From positions 1,426,001-1,490,000 of the forward strand of contig NZ_CP034170.1 in NCBI RefSeq assembly GCF_003860405.1: a stretch of 64,000 bases of DNA, in the 5' to 3' direction. Made by a program: the position numbers and the translations under genes. Below are positions 48,773 to 58,548 of the stretch, in pieces. The stretch is from Nakamurella antarctica. Its GTDB lineage: Bacteria > Actinomycetota > Actinomycetes > Mycobacteriales > Nakamurellaceae. Every line of letters starts with the position of its first letter. Position 1 is the first letter of the stretch. Below the pieces are notes generated by a model that was not told the origin of the DNA, made no database searches, and saw nothing but the letters and a program-made list of their open reading frames with translations.

Positions 48773-50358
48773 TGCGGGCAGCTTCGGGGTTTGTGGGCGC
48801 TCGTGTGCGTGTGGGTGGGATGCGCGGTGTGTTGGCGGGGGTGGTTGCTGTTGCGTTGGCTGTTTCTGCTGTCGCTCCGGCGCAGGCGTTCCCCATTCCG
48901 GTCGTTGATTACGCCGGTATCGCAGCCCAAGCCGTGAAGGAACGGACAGCGGCGGCGGGTGTGGTGACGTTGGCGAAGGTGCGGGCCGCGGCGGCTGCGA
49001 ACATCCGAACCACCACCGCTGATCCGGCTGGCACCGACCCCACTGGCACCGGTCCTGCTGGTACGGATCCTGCAACCCTCGGCAGTCCCGGTAGCTCTGG
49101 CACCGGCGGTGTGGGTGGGGATGTGGTTGTTGGTTCCGGTCGGGTCACCGCGGGGTCTGGTGACATGGTGTCTGCTGATGCGGTGGGTGCGTCGATCGTT
49201 TTTGGTGGTGAGAAAACCGCAGGTGTGTTGGCCGTTGATGTTGCGCAGTTGCCGGCGACGGTTTCGGCGGCTGCGGCTATTGCGGTGGATGGTGTTGCGG
49301 TGTCAGCGCCGGTGGAAGTTACTGCCACTGATAGTGCTGGGGTGGGGGTGACGCGGTTTGAGGCTGCGGTAACGACGGTGAAAGTCCCTGACGGCCCGGT
49401 GATTGTGACGTCGGTGGACCCAGGTGTCACTGTCACCTTCGACGTGGATAAAACACAGTTGGCCGCGGCTGGGGTGGACCCCGCGACGGCGCGGATCTTC
49501 ACCCGCGAAAACACCGGCGACCCGTGGATTGCGTTGGCGTCCCGGTTTGATGCGGGGTCGGGGGCTGCGGGGTCGGGCAGGGTGGTGGGGGAGTCTGCGC
49601 ATTTGTCGCAGTTCGTGGTGATCGGTTTCCCGTTCGTTGCCCCTGTTGGGCCGTCGATTGTGTTGGACCCTGATGATGGTGTGGCGAACACGACTTCACC
49701 GGGTGTGGTGGCGTCGGAGTTGCCTTACAACATTGCGTTGTCCAAGGCCGTGCAGGTGTTGTTGGAGCAGCAGTGTTTAGCGACGGTGACGCTCACCCGC
49801 GATGACCCGAACACGAGGGTGGTGTCGGAGGCGATGCGGGCGGCTACTGCGGCGGCGGCGAATCCGGCTTTGACCGCCACGATCGCTTTCGACGCCCCGG
49901 AGGGGCATGCCTGGGGCACCAATCCGTCGCAGGGTGGGACGAAGGTTTTCAACTTCAATCGCCCCGCTGATGACGCGTTGGCCGGGAACATCATCGCTGG
50001 TCTGCCCACATACACCGGTCGCCCGGCCCAGAAGTGGAACGCCCTACCTAATGGGGTGCCGCATGCGGCGTTTGCGAATATTGCTGGCGCTTACACGCAC
50101 CTTGAGGTGTTGAACTTGGACAACAATTACGACTGGGCGGTGATCAACGACCCGGCCGGGTTCCAATCGATCGCCAATAGTTTGTTCGCCTCGTTCGCGC
50201 AGTACTTGACGGGGCGGGGTTTGATTGCGGCACTCCCGCCACCACTGGTTGGCCCGCGGCGCCGTCGGATGCGGAGAAAGCCCGGTGGCGGCAGCTGGGT
50301 GTGCATAACTATCAAACGTATGGGGCCGAGCCGGTGGCGTTCACCACCGGGAACCTGA
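48772..50358 (+). CDS. Secreted amidase-like N-terminal part of RHS protein (frameshift-split)
   Basis: 528 residues as read. Signal peptide MRGVLAGVVAVALAVSAVAPAQA at about 17-39; an Ala/Gly/Thr-rich linker; a beta-rich domain ending SAHLSQFVVIGFPFV; then a degenerate N-acetylmuramoyl-L-alanine amidase-like domain (SIVLDPDDGVANTTSP, ELPYNIALSKAVQVLLEQQC, THLEVLNLDNNYD). The first zinc His of the amidase motif is replaced, so it is probably non-enzymatic. The reading after about residue 485 (PPPLVGPRRRRMRRKPGG) is out of frame: one extra base near 50216-50223 would give GRGFDCGTPATTGWPAAPSD and run straight into the RHS gene, matching the continuous layout of related actinobacterial RHS proteins. 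The two should be read as one gene, 48772-56072. Confidence 0.75.
   Translation: MRAASGFVGARVRVGGMRGVLAGVVAVALAVSAVAPAQAFPIPVVDYAGIAAQAVKERTAAAGVVTLAKVRAAAAANIRTTTADPAGTDPTGTGPAGTDPATLGSPGSSGTGGVGGDVVVGSGRVTAGSGDMVSADAVGASIVFGGEKTAGVLAVDVAQLPATVSAAAAIAVDGVAVSAPVEVTATDSAGVGVTRFEAAVTTVKVPDGPVIVTSVDPGVTVTFDVDKTQLAAAGVDPATARIFTRENTGDPWIALASRFDAGSGAAGSGRVVGESAHLSQFVVIGFPFVAPVGPSIVLDPDDGVANTTSPGVVASELPYNIALSKAVQVLLEQQCLATVTLTRDDPNTRVVSEAMRAATAAAANPALTATIAFDAPEGHAWGTNPSQGGTKVFNFNRPADDALAGNIIAGLPTYTGRPAQKWNALPNGVPHAAFANIAGAYTHLEVLNLDNNYDWAVINDPAGFQSIANSLFASFAQYLTGRGLIAALPPPLVGPRRRRMRRKPGGGSWVCITIKRMGPSRWRSPPGT
50216..50223 (+). other. Likely frameshift point joining amidase-like and RHS frames
   Basis: The G4-T3 sequence GGGGTTTG lies where the sense reading passes from one frame to another. 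The RHS frame is closed by a stop at 50178 and open from 50181, so the shift must fall between there and about 50240. One additional G or T restores continuity. Confidence 0.6.
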
Positions 50359-53300
50359 TTGAGCAGCTGCCCATTTACAGCCTGCCCGGTGACAGCGGGG
50401 TGGATGTGGGGTTGACGTATAACTCCCAAGACGGCCGCCTGACCCGTAACGGTGCGGGTTGGTCGATGGGGCCGGGCGCGCATGTGCAGCGGTTCATCGA
50501 CGGGTCGGTGATGATGGCCGGTGGCGACGGCGCGTCCTACGTGTTCAACCCTGATGGGGCTGGTGGTTTCACCTCGGACCCAGGGGCGAACCTTGCCTTG
50601 GCTGATACTGGCAGCGGCCGGTTAACGATGACGTCCCCGGATGGGCGGACGTGGGTTTTTGATGCCGCAGGTGTGGAAGGCATCGGGCAGCTCGCCTCAT
50701 ACATTGATGCCCGCGGTCACGGCTACACCCTGCAATACGGCGCCCCTTCGGCGAACGCCCAGTTCCTACCCCTAGCTTCGATCACTGACACCAACGGTCA
50801 AGTCATCACCGTCGGCTCCGACGACGCCGGTCACATCACCTCATACACGGTGCCGGGCGGGCGGGTGTGGGGTTTCACCTACAACGCGGGTGACCTCACA
50901 TCCATCACCTACCCGGACGGTGGGGTGCGAACCTTCACCTACGACGGCGCCCACCAGTTGCTGACAGCCACCGACCCCCTAAATGTGCTGTATTTGGTGA
51001 ACACCTACGACACCGCGGGTCGGGTCGTGGAACAACGCGACGCCCAAAACAACATCCGCCGCTTCACCTACAACGCTGGCAGCACCGTTTACACCGACAA
51101 CGAAGGCAACAACACCACCTACGAATTCGACACCGCCTCCCGAGTCACCGCCATTGTCGATGCTGCTGGCGGGGTGAAACGTTTCGCCTACGACGGCGCC
51201 AACAATGTGGTGGCCTCCACCGACCAGTTGGGCCGGACCTGGAATTACACCTTCGACACCGCCGGAAACACCACCAGCATCACCCAACCCGACGGCACAG
51301 TCACGTCGTTTACGTACTCCCAGACTGGGACGGTTACTTCCAGCACTGACACCGGCGGGGTGGGCGGCGCCACCCGGACCACCACCTTCGATGTCACCTC
51401 GCAGGGTTTGGTCACCGGTGCGCATCTGCCGGATGGGTCCACAACTGCGGCGACGTTCGATGCGGCGGGGAACGTCCTGTCTCAAACTAATCCGGGTGGG
51501 GAAACCACCCTGTATGCGTGGAATTCGGTGGGGCAGTTAACGTCCAGCACCGACCCCGCCGGGAACATCACCACCCTTGGCTATGACAACGCCGGTCAAG
51601 CCGTGAGTACCACGGATGCGGCGGGGAACACGTCCACCTTCGGCTACGACCCCGCCGGGAACCTGTCCACTGTCACGGACCCGGCGGGGGCAGTCACCTC
51701 ATACACGTATGACCGCAACGGTCATGTCCTGACCTCCACCGACCCCGCCGGCGGGGTCACCTCTTACACCTGGGATGTGCTGTTCCGGGTCGCTTCGGTC
51801 ACCGACCCCACTGGGGCGGTAACGGGGTTTGAATACAACACCGAAGACAATTTGACCGCCACCACGGATCCGATGGGTGCGGTTACCAAATACACCCGGG
51901 ATCAGCTGTATCGGGTGGTGGGTGTCACCGACCCGAACGGCAACACCTGGGGCACCGGGTTCGATGCCACCGGGCAAGTCACCAGCAGCACGGATCCGTT
52001 GGGTGCGGTGTCCACCAACACTGTGGACGCCAACGGCCGCGTCATCACAGTGACCGACCCCCGGGGTGGGGTGTGGACCACCGAATACGACACTGTCGGC
52101 CGGGTTACTGCTTCCACCGACGCCGCCGGTGGTGTCACCGGTTACATCTACGACGTGCTGGGCCGGGTGGTGAAAACCATCGACGCTGTCGGGTCGGAAA
52201 TCGTTTACACCTACACAGTGAACGGGCAAATCGCCTCGGTCACAGACCCCGATGGTCGGGTCACCACCCACACCTACACCCCCACCGGGCAAGTGAAGAC
52301 GGTCACGGACCCGGCGGGGCAGGTCACTTCTTACACCTACGACACCCGCGGCCACCTCGTCGCTGTGACGGATGCGTTGGGTGCGGTGAACACCTTCACC
52401 TACGACACCCTCGGGCGTTTAACTGGGTCAACGGATCCGTTGGGACGCAACAGCACCCAAACCTTCGACTCCCGCGGCCTCGTCACCGCCGCGACCGGCC
52501 CCGATGGGAACGCCACCACTTTCACCTACGACGGCGCTGGCCGAGCACTGTCGGCCACCGACCCGTTGGGCGCGGTAACGGCGCAAACCCTGGACCCCGC
52601 CGGCCGGGTCACCGCGGTGACCGACCCGATGGGCGCCGTCACCAAAACCGGGTATGACCCAGCTGGGCAACCCATCACGGCCACCGACCCCGCCGGGACC
52701 GTCACCAAATACGGCTACGACCCCGTCGGGCAACTCACCACACTCATCGAAGCAGCCACCCCCACGGGGGTTGGATCTGCGGCCGCGAATGTGACCACCA
52801 CATACGGGTACGACAAAATTGGGAACCGCACCTCGGTTACTGACCCCAACGGCAACACCACCACCACCACCACCACCTTCGATGCTCTATCCCGACCCAC
52901 CCAGGTGAGGAACGCCGCTGGTGTTGTCACCACCAAAAACACTTTCGACCCGGTCGGGGAAGTGCTGGTTTCGGTGGATGGCAATGGGGACACCACCACC
53001 AACACCTACACCCCCGCCGGACTTCGCACCCAACAAAAGTTCGCCAACACCGGCGCCGCACCTGGACAGGCCCCCAAGCCTGATACGACGGTGGGGTGGG
53101 AGTTCGATGCAGTAGGTCGCCCCATCGCGATGACCGACAGTGTCGGTGTCACCGGCTGGACCTACGACCCCACTGGGCAGCTCCTCACCGAAACGAACCC
53201 CACCGGCGCCACCATCACCCACGCCTACAACAAAGCTGGCCAACAAACCGCCTTGACCTACCCCACCGGTGAAACCCTCACCACCACCTTCGACGCGGCT

Positions 53301-56072
53301 GGGTTGCCGGTGGCGCAGAAGTCGCCGTTCGGGGAGTTGAAATACGCCTTCGACAAAGCCGGACGCCTCGTCAAAGAGGACCGTTCGAACGGGGTGGACA
53401 CCACCTTCGGTTACGACAGGGCTGGTCGGGTCACCACCATCACCCACCAACTCCCCACCGACCCCACCCCCACAGCATTGGGCCCAGTTGCCCCCGGTGC
53501 GGGTGGGAACCCAGCTGGTGGGATCGCACCCGGTGACTACCTAGCCGGATGGGACATCCCGACCGCGCAAGGCCAAGTCCCGGCGGGCGGCAAAATTGTT
53601 CTCGGCTACGGATACGACACCCGCAGCAACGTCACCACCGAAACCAATACCGTCACCACCAGCGGCGCCGACCCCAAAGCTGGCCTAGCCGCGTTCCTCA
53701 CCCCCACCACCGTCGCCGGGGTCGCCGCAGGCCTAGCGAAACCAGTCACGTCCAACACCCAAACCCACACCTACGACCCCCTCGACCGCCTCACCGCAAC
53801 CACAACCACCACCGCCGGGGCAACAGCTGGTGGAACAGGGACAACAGGTGCGGCTGGTTCAGCTGCTGGTGCGGGTGGGGATGGGACAGCCACCTACACC
53901 TACGACCCAGCGGGGAACCGGGTTTCCGCGGTCACCACCGGAGCTGACCCCACCACCACCAACGCGACGTTCAACAACTTGAATCAAATCATTTCCTCCA
54001 CCGGCACCCACACCGCCGCCTACAGCTACGACGGGGTCGGGCAGCGAACTCAGGAAACCGTCGACGGATCAACCACCAACTACGGGTGGTCCCCGCAAAA
54101 CCGGCTCACCAAAATCTTGAGGGACGGCCGCACCACCGACAACACCTACGACGGAATCGGCCGGTTGCAAACCAGCACCGACACAAACACCACCGGAGCT
54201 GGGAATGCCGGCGGCGGTAATGCTGGGGCTGGTAATGCGGGAGGTGGCGTTGCCAACGGTGGTGTGGTGGGGCAGCCCACTGTGACTTCCAGTGTGTGGG
54301 ATGGCCTGAGCATTCTCGCTGAAACTAACCCCGCGTCCGGGACTACCAGCATGGTTCGGGATATCACCGGCAACGTCGCTATTCAGGCCTCCACGTTGAC
54401 CACCCCCGGCACCGGGGTGCGGTGGAACCTCGTCGATGCGCAAGGCTCACCCATCGCGCAAACCGTCGGGGCCACGATCACTGAACAAGCTTCTTACGGC
54501 GATTACGGGAATCAGACGTTCAACACCCCCGGGTGGAACGCAACAGTTGGATACGGCGGCGAGATCACTGATCCCACCAACGATTTGAACTCCTACTACG
54601 CCCGCCAATACGACCCTGTCACCGCTACCTGGCTCAGCCCCGACCCCTACCAGGGGTCAGCGCTGGCTTCGCAAACCCAAAACAGGTACGCGTTCGTCTC
54701 AGGGAACCCCACTACCAACACGGACTTTCTCGGGTACTGCCCACTCAATTCCAGCGACTTCACCGGCGGCCCCCGCTGCGGAGGCCAACCCAAACCGGTA
54801 AAGAATGTCAGTGTTCACAAGGACCCCCAATCAGCCGGGGACCTCTCATCAGTTCGGGTCACACCACCGCCGGTAGCGGCTCAGAGGGACCCCGACGCAA
54901 CGAATATCAACGCTAGCCAGAGCCCCCGTTGGCATACTGCAGCGGCCAGAACAGCAACCGGCAACGGTAAGCGGCTCGGCGGTGGCGGCCCCGATATGAA
55001 CTTCCGCCCGCAACCCATTGACAGCAGCCGCAACTCCCAACGTCACACAGGTGCTCTTTTGGTCGATGGGCAGTATCGCGTTTTCACTCCTGCAGATGTG
55101 CTGCCCAACGTCACCGACATCGCCGTTGCACGTGTGCAGTGGATGGACTGGGGCGCCTTGACGATTTCTAATGACGTTTTGATGAGCGGCAAAAGCGTTG
55201 TCTGCGTCACCACGGCAGCGTGCCGGATTGCCGCGGACTACCTTATTAAAGGCGGCACCGACCTGGAGTATGCGAAAACGTTGGCGTTAAGCGCCTGCAC
55301 TATGGACCCCGACCAATGCGCTGACTACAACTTTTGGCAAATCACCGGCCTTGGCCTCACCGGCATTGCTGCCTACGTCGGTGCTGGCATGAGCGGCCGC
55401 GGAGGCCCTTCGCGTGCAAGCTACTGCAGTTTCGCTGGCGAAACACTCGTATTAATGGCAGACGGCAGTAAACGACCCATTAAGGACATCAAAGTCGGCG
55501 ACTACGTCCTGGCCACAGACCCCGAAACAGACGAACAGGTGGCCAAGGAGGTAACGCACCTATGGGTCCACCAGGACCTCCTCACTGATCTCATACTTGA
55601 TGGTGAGGTCATCACCACTACTGAAGACCATCCATTCTGGGACGTCACTGACCAACGATTCGAACGCGCCGACCAGCTCGACTCCGGCGACAAACTAGAA
55701 ACCGCGTCAGGGAATGTAGTCTCAGTCAGCCGCTTCGACACCAACAGAAGCCACATCGGCACCGCCTACAACCTCACCGTCCAAGGTATCCACACCTACC
55801 ACGTCGGCGACAGCGAAATTCTCGTCCACAACACGTGCCCTCCGCTGACGCCAAACCAAATGAATTCAGCAATTGCACGTGGGCAAGCTCCGAAAGGAAT
55901 CTTTCGAATTGATACTGCGAAAGTTCCAAATGAGCAGACACACGTCGCCTTGGGTCCAGGGCGAGGCGCCCCTTCCCTGAACATTGATGGAACTTGGAAA
56001 CATGGACAGGGCGAGGTAGTGTTAACTAACAAGCAGATTTCTTGGCTTCGCGCTAATGGATGGAACATTTAG
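50301..56072 (+). CDS. RHS/YD-repeat polymorphic toxin with Hint domain
   Basis: 1,923 residues from the first in-frame GTG; the coherent frame begins at about 50220 and has no signal peptide of its own, hence the join to 48772. N-terminal RHS start AEPVAFTTGNLIEQLPIYSL, then over 30 YD repeats with a 21-residue (63-bp) period (for example YDNAGQAVSTTDAAGNTSTFG). The RHS core ends with LNSYYARQYDPVTATWLSPD at about 1430 and TNTDFLGYC at about 1480. The variable tip contains a short hydrophobic pretoxin segment, then a Hint (intein-like) domain from Cys1709 (CSFAGETLVLMADGSKRPI) to His1843-Asn1844, and a 79-residue toxin ending NKQISWLRANGWNI. I do not recognise the toxin fold. The immunity gene overlaps its end. 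Confidence 0.85.
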   Translation: MHNYQTYGAEPVAFTTGNLIEQLPIYSLPGDSGVDVGLTYNSQDGRLTRNGAGWSMGPGAHVQRFIDGSVMMAGGDGASYVFNPDGAGGFTSDPGANLALADTGSGRLTMTSPDGRTWVFDAAGVEGIGQLASYIDARGHGYTLQYGAPSANAQFLPLASITDTNGQVITVGSDDAGHITSYTVPGGRVWGFTYNAGDLTSITYPDGGVRTFTYDGAHQLLTATDPLNVLYLVNTYDTAGRVVEQRDAQNNIRRFTYNAGSTVYTDNEGNNTTYEFDTASRVTAIVDAAGGVKRFAYDGANNVVASTDQLGRTWNYTFDTAGNTTSITQPDGTVTSFTYSQTGTVTSSTDTGGVGGATRTTTFDVTSQGLVTGAHLPDGSTTAATFDAAGNVLSQTNPGGETTLYAWNSVGQLTSSTDPAGNITTLGYDNAGQAVSTTDAAGNTSTFGYDPAGNLSTVTDPAGAVTSYTYDRNGHVLTSTDPAGGVTSYTWDVLFRVASVTDPTGAVTGFEYNTEDNLTATTDPMGAVTKYTRDQLYRVVGVTDPNGNTWGTGFDATGQVTSSTDPLGAVSTNTVDANGRVITVTDPRGGVWTTEYDTVGRVTASTDAAGGVTGYIYDVLGRVVKTIDAVGSEIVYTYTVNGQIASVTDPDGRVTTHTYTPTGQVKTVTDPAGQVTSYTYDTRGHLVAVTDALGAVNTFTYDTLGRLTGSTDPLGRNSTQTFDSRGLVTAATGPDGNATTFTYDGAGRALSATDPLGAVTAQTLDPAGRVTAVTDPMGAVTKTGYDPAGQPITATDPAGTVTKYGYDPVGQLTTLIEAATPTGVGSAAANVTTTYGYDKIGNRTSVTDPNGNTTTTTTTFDALSRPTQVRNAAGVVTTKNTFDPVGEVLVSVDGNGDTTTNTYTPAGLRTQQKFANTGAAPGQAPKPDTTVGWEFDAVGRPIAMTDSVGVTGWTYDPTGQLLTETNPTGATITHAYNKAGQQTALTYPTGETLTTTFDAAGLPVAQKSPFGELKYAFDKAGRLVKEDRSNGVDTTFGYDRAGRVTTITHQLPTDPTPTALGPVAPGAGGNPAGGIAPGDYLAGWDIPTAQGQVPAGGKIVLGYGYDTRSNVTTETNTVTTSGADPKAGLAAFLTPTTVAGVAAGLAKPVTSNTQTHTYDPLDRLTATTTTTAGATAGGTGTTGAAGSAAGAGGDGTATYTYDPAGNRVSAVTTGADPTTTNATFNNLNQIISSTGTHTAAYSYDGVGQRTQETVDGSTTNYGWSPQNRLTKILRDGRTTDNTYDGIGRLQTSTDTNTTGAGNAGGGNAGAGNAGGGVANGGVVGQPTVTSSVWDGLSILAETNPASGTTSMVRDITGNVAIQASTLTTPGTGVRWNLVDAQGSPIAQTVGATITEQASYGDYGNQTFNTPGWNATVGYGGEITDPTNDLNSYYARQYDPVTATWLSPDPYQGSALASQTQNRYAFVSGNPTTNTDFLGYCPLNSSDFTGGPRCGGQPKPVKNVSVHKDPQSAGDLSSVRVTPPPVAAQRDPDATNINASQSPRWHTAAARTATGNGKRLGGGGPDMNFRPQPIDSSRNSQRHTGALLVDGQYRVFTPADVLPNVTDIAVARVQWMDWGALTISNDVLMSGKSVVCVTTAACRIAADYLIKGGTDLEYAKTLALSACTMDPDQCADYNFWQITGLGLTGIAAYVGAGMSGRGGPSRASYCSFAGETLVLMADGSKRPIKDIKVGDYVLATDPETDEQVAKEVTHLWVHQDLLTDLILDGEVITTTEDHPFWDVTDQRFERADQLDSGDKLETASGNVVSVSRFDTNRSHIGTAYNLTVQGIHTYHVGDSEILVHNTCPPLTPNQMNSAIARGQAPKGIFRIDTAKVPNEQTHVALGPGRGAPSLNIDGTWKHGQGEVVLTNKQISWLRANGWNI
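52978..54790 (+). repeat. Conserved RHS region, copy 1 (full gene)
   Basis: About 1.8 kb of the full-length RHS gene is repeated, nearly identical in long stretches, at 56747-58548, and its last 0.85 kb or so again at 61803-62655. It runs from the segment encoding GDTTTNTYTPAGLRTQQKFA to the CGGQP motif after the core. The copies are the substrate for homologous exchange of toxin tips. Confidence 0.85.
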
Positions 56073-56539
56073 TGAATTGGTGGACGGAATTAGATGATTG
56101 CTTGAATTTATGCCAGACGCAACTCGAGACAAGCACCTACGCGCGAATCAATGTCGACTGGTTGCTACCTGACCTGACGCCTGATAATGTGGCTCAGTTC
56201 TCCGTAAAAGCGTTCATACGTACAGTCGAGTTGACACGCGAGCAACTGTACAATTTAGTGATTATGCTAGTTTTTCCTGTTGGCGAGTCCTCAATTCTGC
56301 AAGTTGAGCATCCAGAGTTTGATCAAATTATGACGGAACCCTGGAATCAACGTCAATATCCTTCTCTTTACCTACTCAGGGCTGATCATTGGATGTTACA
56401 TGAGGAAGCCGAACGATACGAAATATTCTTAGATGCAAATATAGATTCTGACTTTAGGACGCATTGCTATTACAGTTCCTCTAAAAGGCGCTCAGGCTTA
56501 GACTACTACGACGCCAACATTTATCTGAGGACTGTCTGA
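56060..56539 (+). CDS. Candidate immunity protein for Hint-RHS toxin
   Basis: 159-residue soluble acidic protein, no signal peptide or membrane segment, Trp/Tyr/Leu-rich (VNWWTELDDCLNLCQTQLE; YPSLYLLRADHWMLHEEAE). No family recognised. The ATG at 56060 overlaps the RHS 3' end by 13 bases; a GTG at 56072 in frame is an alternative. Base composition is clearly A+T-richer than the RHS gene. An overlapping small gene directly after a polymorphic toxin tip is the classic place for its immunity gene; this is inference from position. Confidence 0.7.
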   Translation: MEHLVNWWTELDDCLNLCQTQLETSTYARINVDWLLPDLTPDNVAQFSVKAFIRTVELTREQLYNLVIMLVFPVGESSILQVEHPEFDQIMTEPWNQRQYPSLYLLRADHWMLHEEAERYEIFLDANIDSDFRTHCYYSSSKRRSGLDYYDANIYLRTV

Positions 56540-56550
56540 CACATAATTAG

Positions 56551-56723
56551 CGCGGCGCTCGTGATCGCTTTGAAGCAGAAGCCTCGACTAATGATTTTCT
56601 CGCGAGCGCGGTGTCACCCACTGAGGATCTGAATGAGTGGGCGGCTTCAGCATGAAAATATTTGCCATCGCATCTGGCGGGTCCCTGTTAGTCGGTCCGT
56701 CTGCACTTAGAGTCTCGGGTTAA
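56551..56723 (+). pseudogene. Possible remnant coding fragments
   Basis: Between the first immunity gene and orphan cassette 1, a 34-codon open stretch (56551-56655, FEAEASTNDFLASAVSPTED) ends in TGA overlapping an ATG at 56652 that opens a 23-codon frame (MKIFAIASGGSLLVGPSALR). The ATGA overlap and protein-like composition suggest the 3' end of one lost gene and the 5' end of another. Could be chance. Confidence 0.3.
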
Positions 56724-56746
56724 TTTGGTCAGTCCTCAGCTCGGAG

Positions 56747-58548
56747 GATGGCACTGGTGACACCACCACCAACTCCTACACCCCTGCCGGACTGCGCACC
56801 CAGCAAAAGTTCGCCAACACCGGCGCCGCACCTGGACAGGCCCCGGCACCTGATACGACGGTGGGGTGGGAGTTCGATGCAGTAGGTCGACCCATCGCGA
56901 TGACCGACAGTGTCGGTGTCACCGGCTGGACCTACGACCCCACTGGGCAGCTCCTCACCGAAACTAACCCCACCGGCGCCACCATCACCCACGCCTACAA
57001 CAATGCGGGTCAGCAAACCGGGTTGACGTATCCGACTGGTGAAACGATCACCACCACCTTCGACGCGGCTGGGTTGCCGGTGGCGCAGAAGTCGCCGTTT
57101 GGGGAGTTGAAATACGCCTTCGACGAAGCCGGACGCCTCGTCAAAGAGGTCCGTTCGAATGGGGTGGACACCACCTTTGGTTACGACAGGGCTGGTCGGG
57201 TCACCAACATCACCCACCAACTCCCCACCGACCCCACCCCCACACCGTTGGGCCCAGTCCCGCCCGGCAGCGGTGGGAACCCAGCCGGTGGGATCACGCC
57301 AGGAGACTACTTAGCCGGGTGGGACATCCCGACCGCGCAAGGCCAAATCCCGGCGGGCGGCAAAATTGTTTCCGGCTACGGGTATGACACCCGCAGCAAC
57401 GTCACCACCGAAACCAACACTGTCACCACCAGCGGCACCGACCCCGCAGCTGGACTAGCCGCTTTGCTCACCCCCACCACCGTCGCCGGTGTCGCCGCAG
57501 GATCAGCGAAACCAGTCACCTCCAACACCCAAACCCACACCTACGACCCCCTCAACCGACTCACCACAACAACCACCACCAACACCCCCACCACCGGGGC
57601 AACAGCGGGCGGGGCGGCCACCGGCGGTTCAGCAGGTGCGGGCGGCGCAGCAGCAGGTGGGGATGGGACATCTGCCTACTCCTACGACGCGGCCGGGAAC
57701 CGGGTTTCCGCCATCACCACCGGAACCGACCCCACCAGCATCACGGCGACGTTCAACAATTTGAACCAAATCATTTCCTCCACCGGTACTCACGCCGCCA
57801 CCTACACCTACGACGGAGCCGGGCAGCGGACGAAGGAAACCGTTGACGGGTTGATGACCAACTACACGTGGTCACCGCAAAACCGGCTCACCAAAATCAT
57901 CAGGGACGGCCGAACCACCGATAACACCTACGACGGCATCGGCCGCCTGCAAACCAGCACAGACACCACCACCACACCCACCACTGGCGGCGGGGGCAGC
58001 GGCAGTGGGGGCAGTGCTGTGGGGCAACCCACCGTCACCTCCAGTGTCTGGGACGGCCTGAGTGTCCTCACCGAAACCAACCCCGCATCCGGAACAACCA
58101 ACATGGTTCGGGATATCACCGGCAACGTCGCTATCCAAGCCTCCACCCTCACCACCCCCGGCACCGGGATCCGGTGGAACCTCACCGACGCCCAAGGCTC
58201 CCCGGTAGCGCAAACAATCGGCGGAACGGTCACCGAACAAGCCACTTACGGCGACTACGGGAACCAAACGTTCAACACCCCCGGGTGGAACGCAACCGTT
58301 GGGTTCGGCAGCGAAATCACCGACCCCACCAACCATTTGAACTCCTACTACGCCCGCCAATACGACCCCGCCACCGCCACCTGGCTCAGCCCCGACCCCC
58401 ACCCATGGTCAGCAGCAGCGTCGCAAACCCAAAACAGGTACGCATTCGTCGCCGGCAACCCCACCACCAACACCGATTACCTCGGGTACTGCCCACTCAA
58501 TTCCAGCGACTTCACAGGCGGCCCCCGCTGCGGAGGCCAACCCACCCC
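56747..58548 (+). repeat. Conserved RHS region, copy 2 (orphan cassette 1)
   Basis: Repeats 52978-54790 of the full RHS gene with scattered substitutions. Similarity starts abruptly at about 56747 in an otherwise unrelated A+T-rich stretch and ends at the CGGQP motif, after which the tip is different. Confidence 0.85.

Noticed and set aside
50600-53400. Possible CRISPR or satellite array
   Set aside because: The regular repeats are in-frame YD-repeat codons of the RHS protein with no constant repeat/unique spacer structure.
50979-54443. Long minus-strand open frames across the RHS gene (for example 51699-52355, 52887-53450, 54069-54443)
   Set aside because: They are antisense shadows created by the 63-bp periodic GC-rich coding sequence, with Gly/Val/Asp-rich composition mirroring the sense codons.
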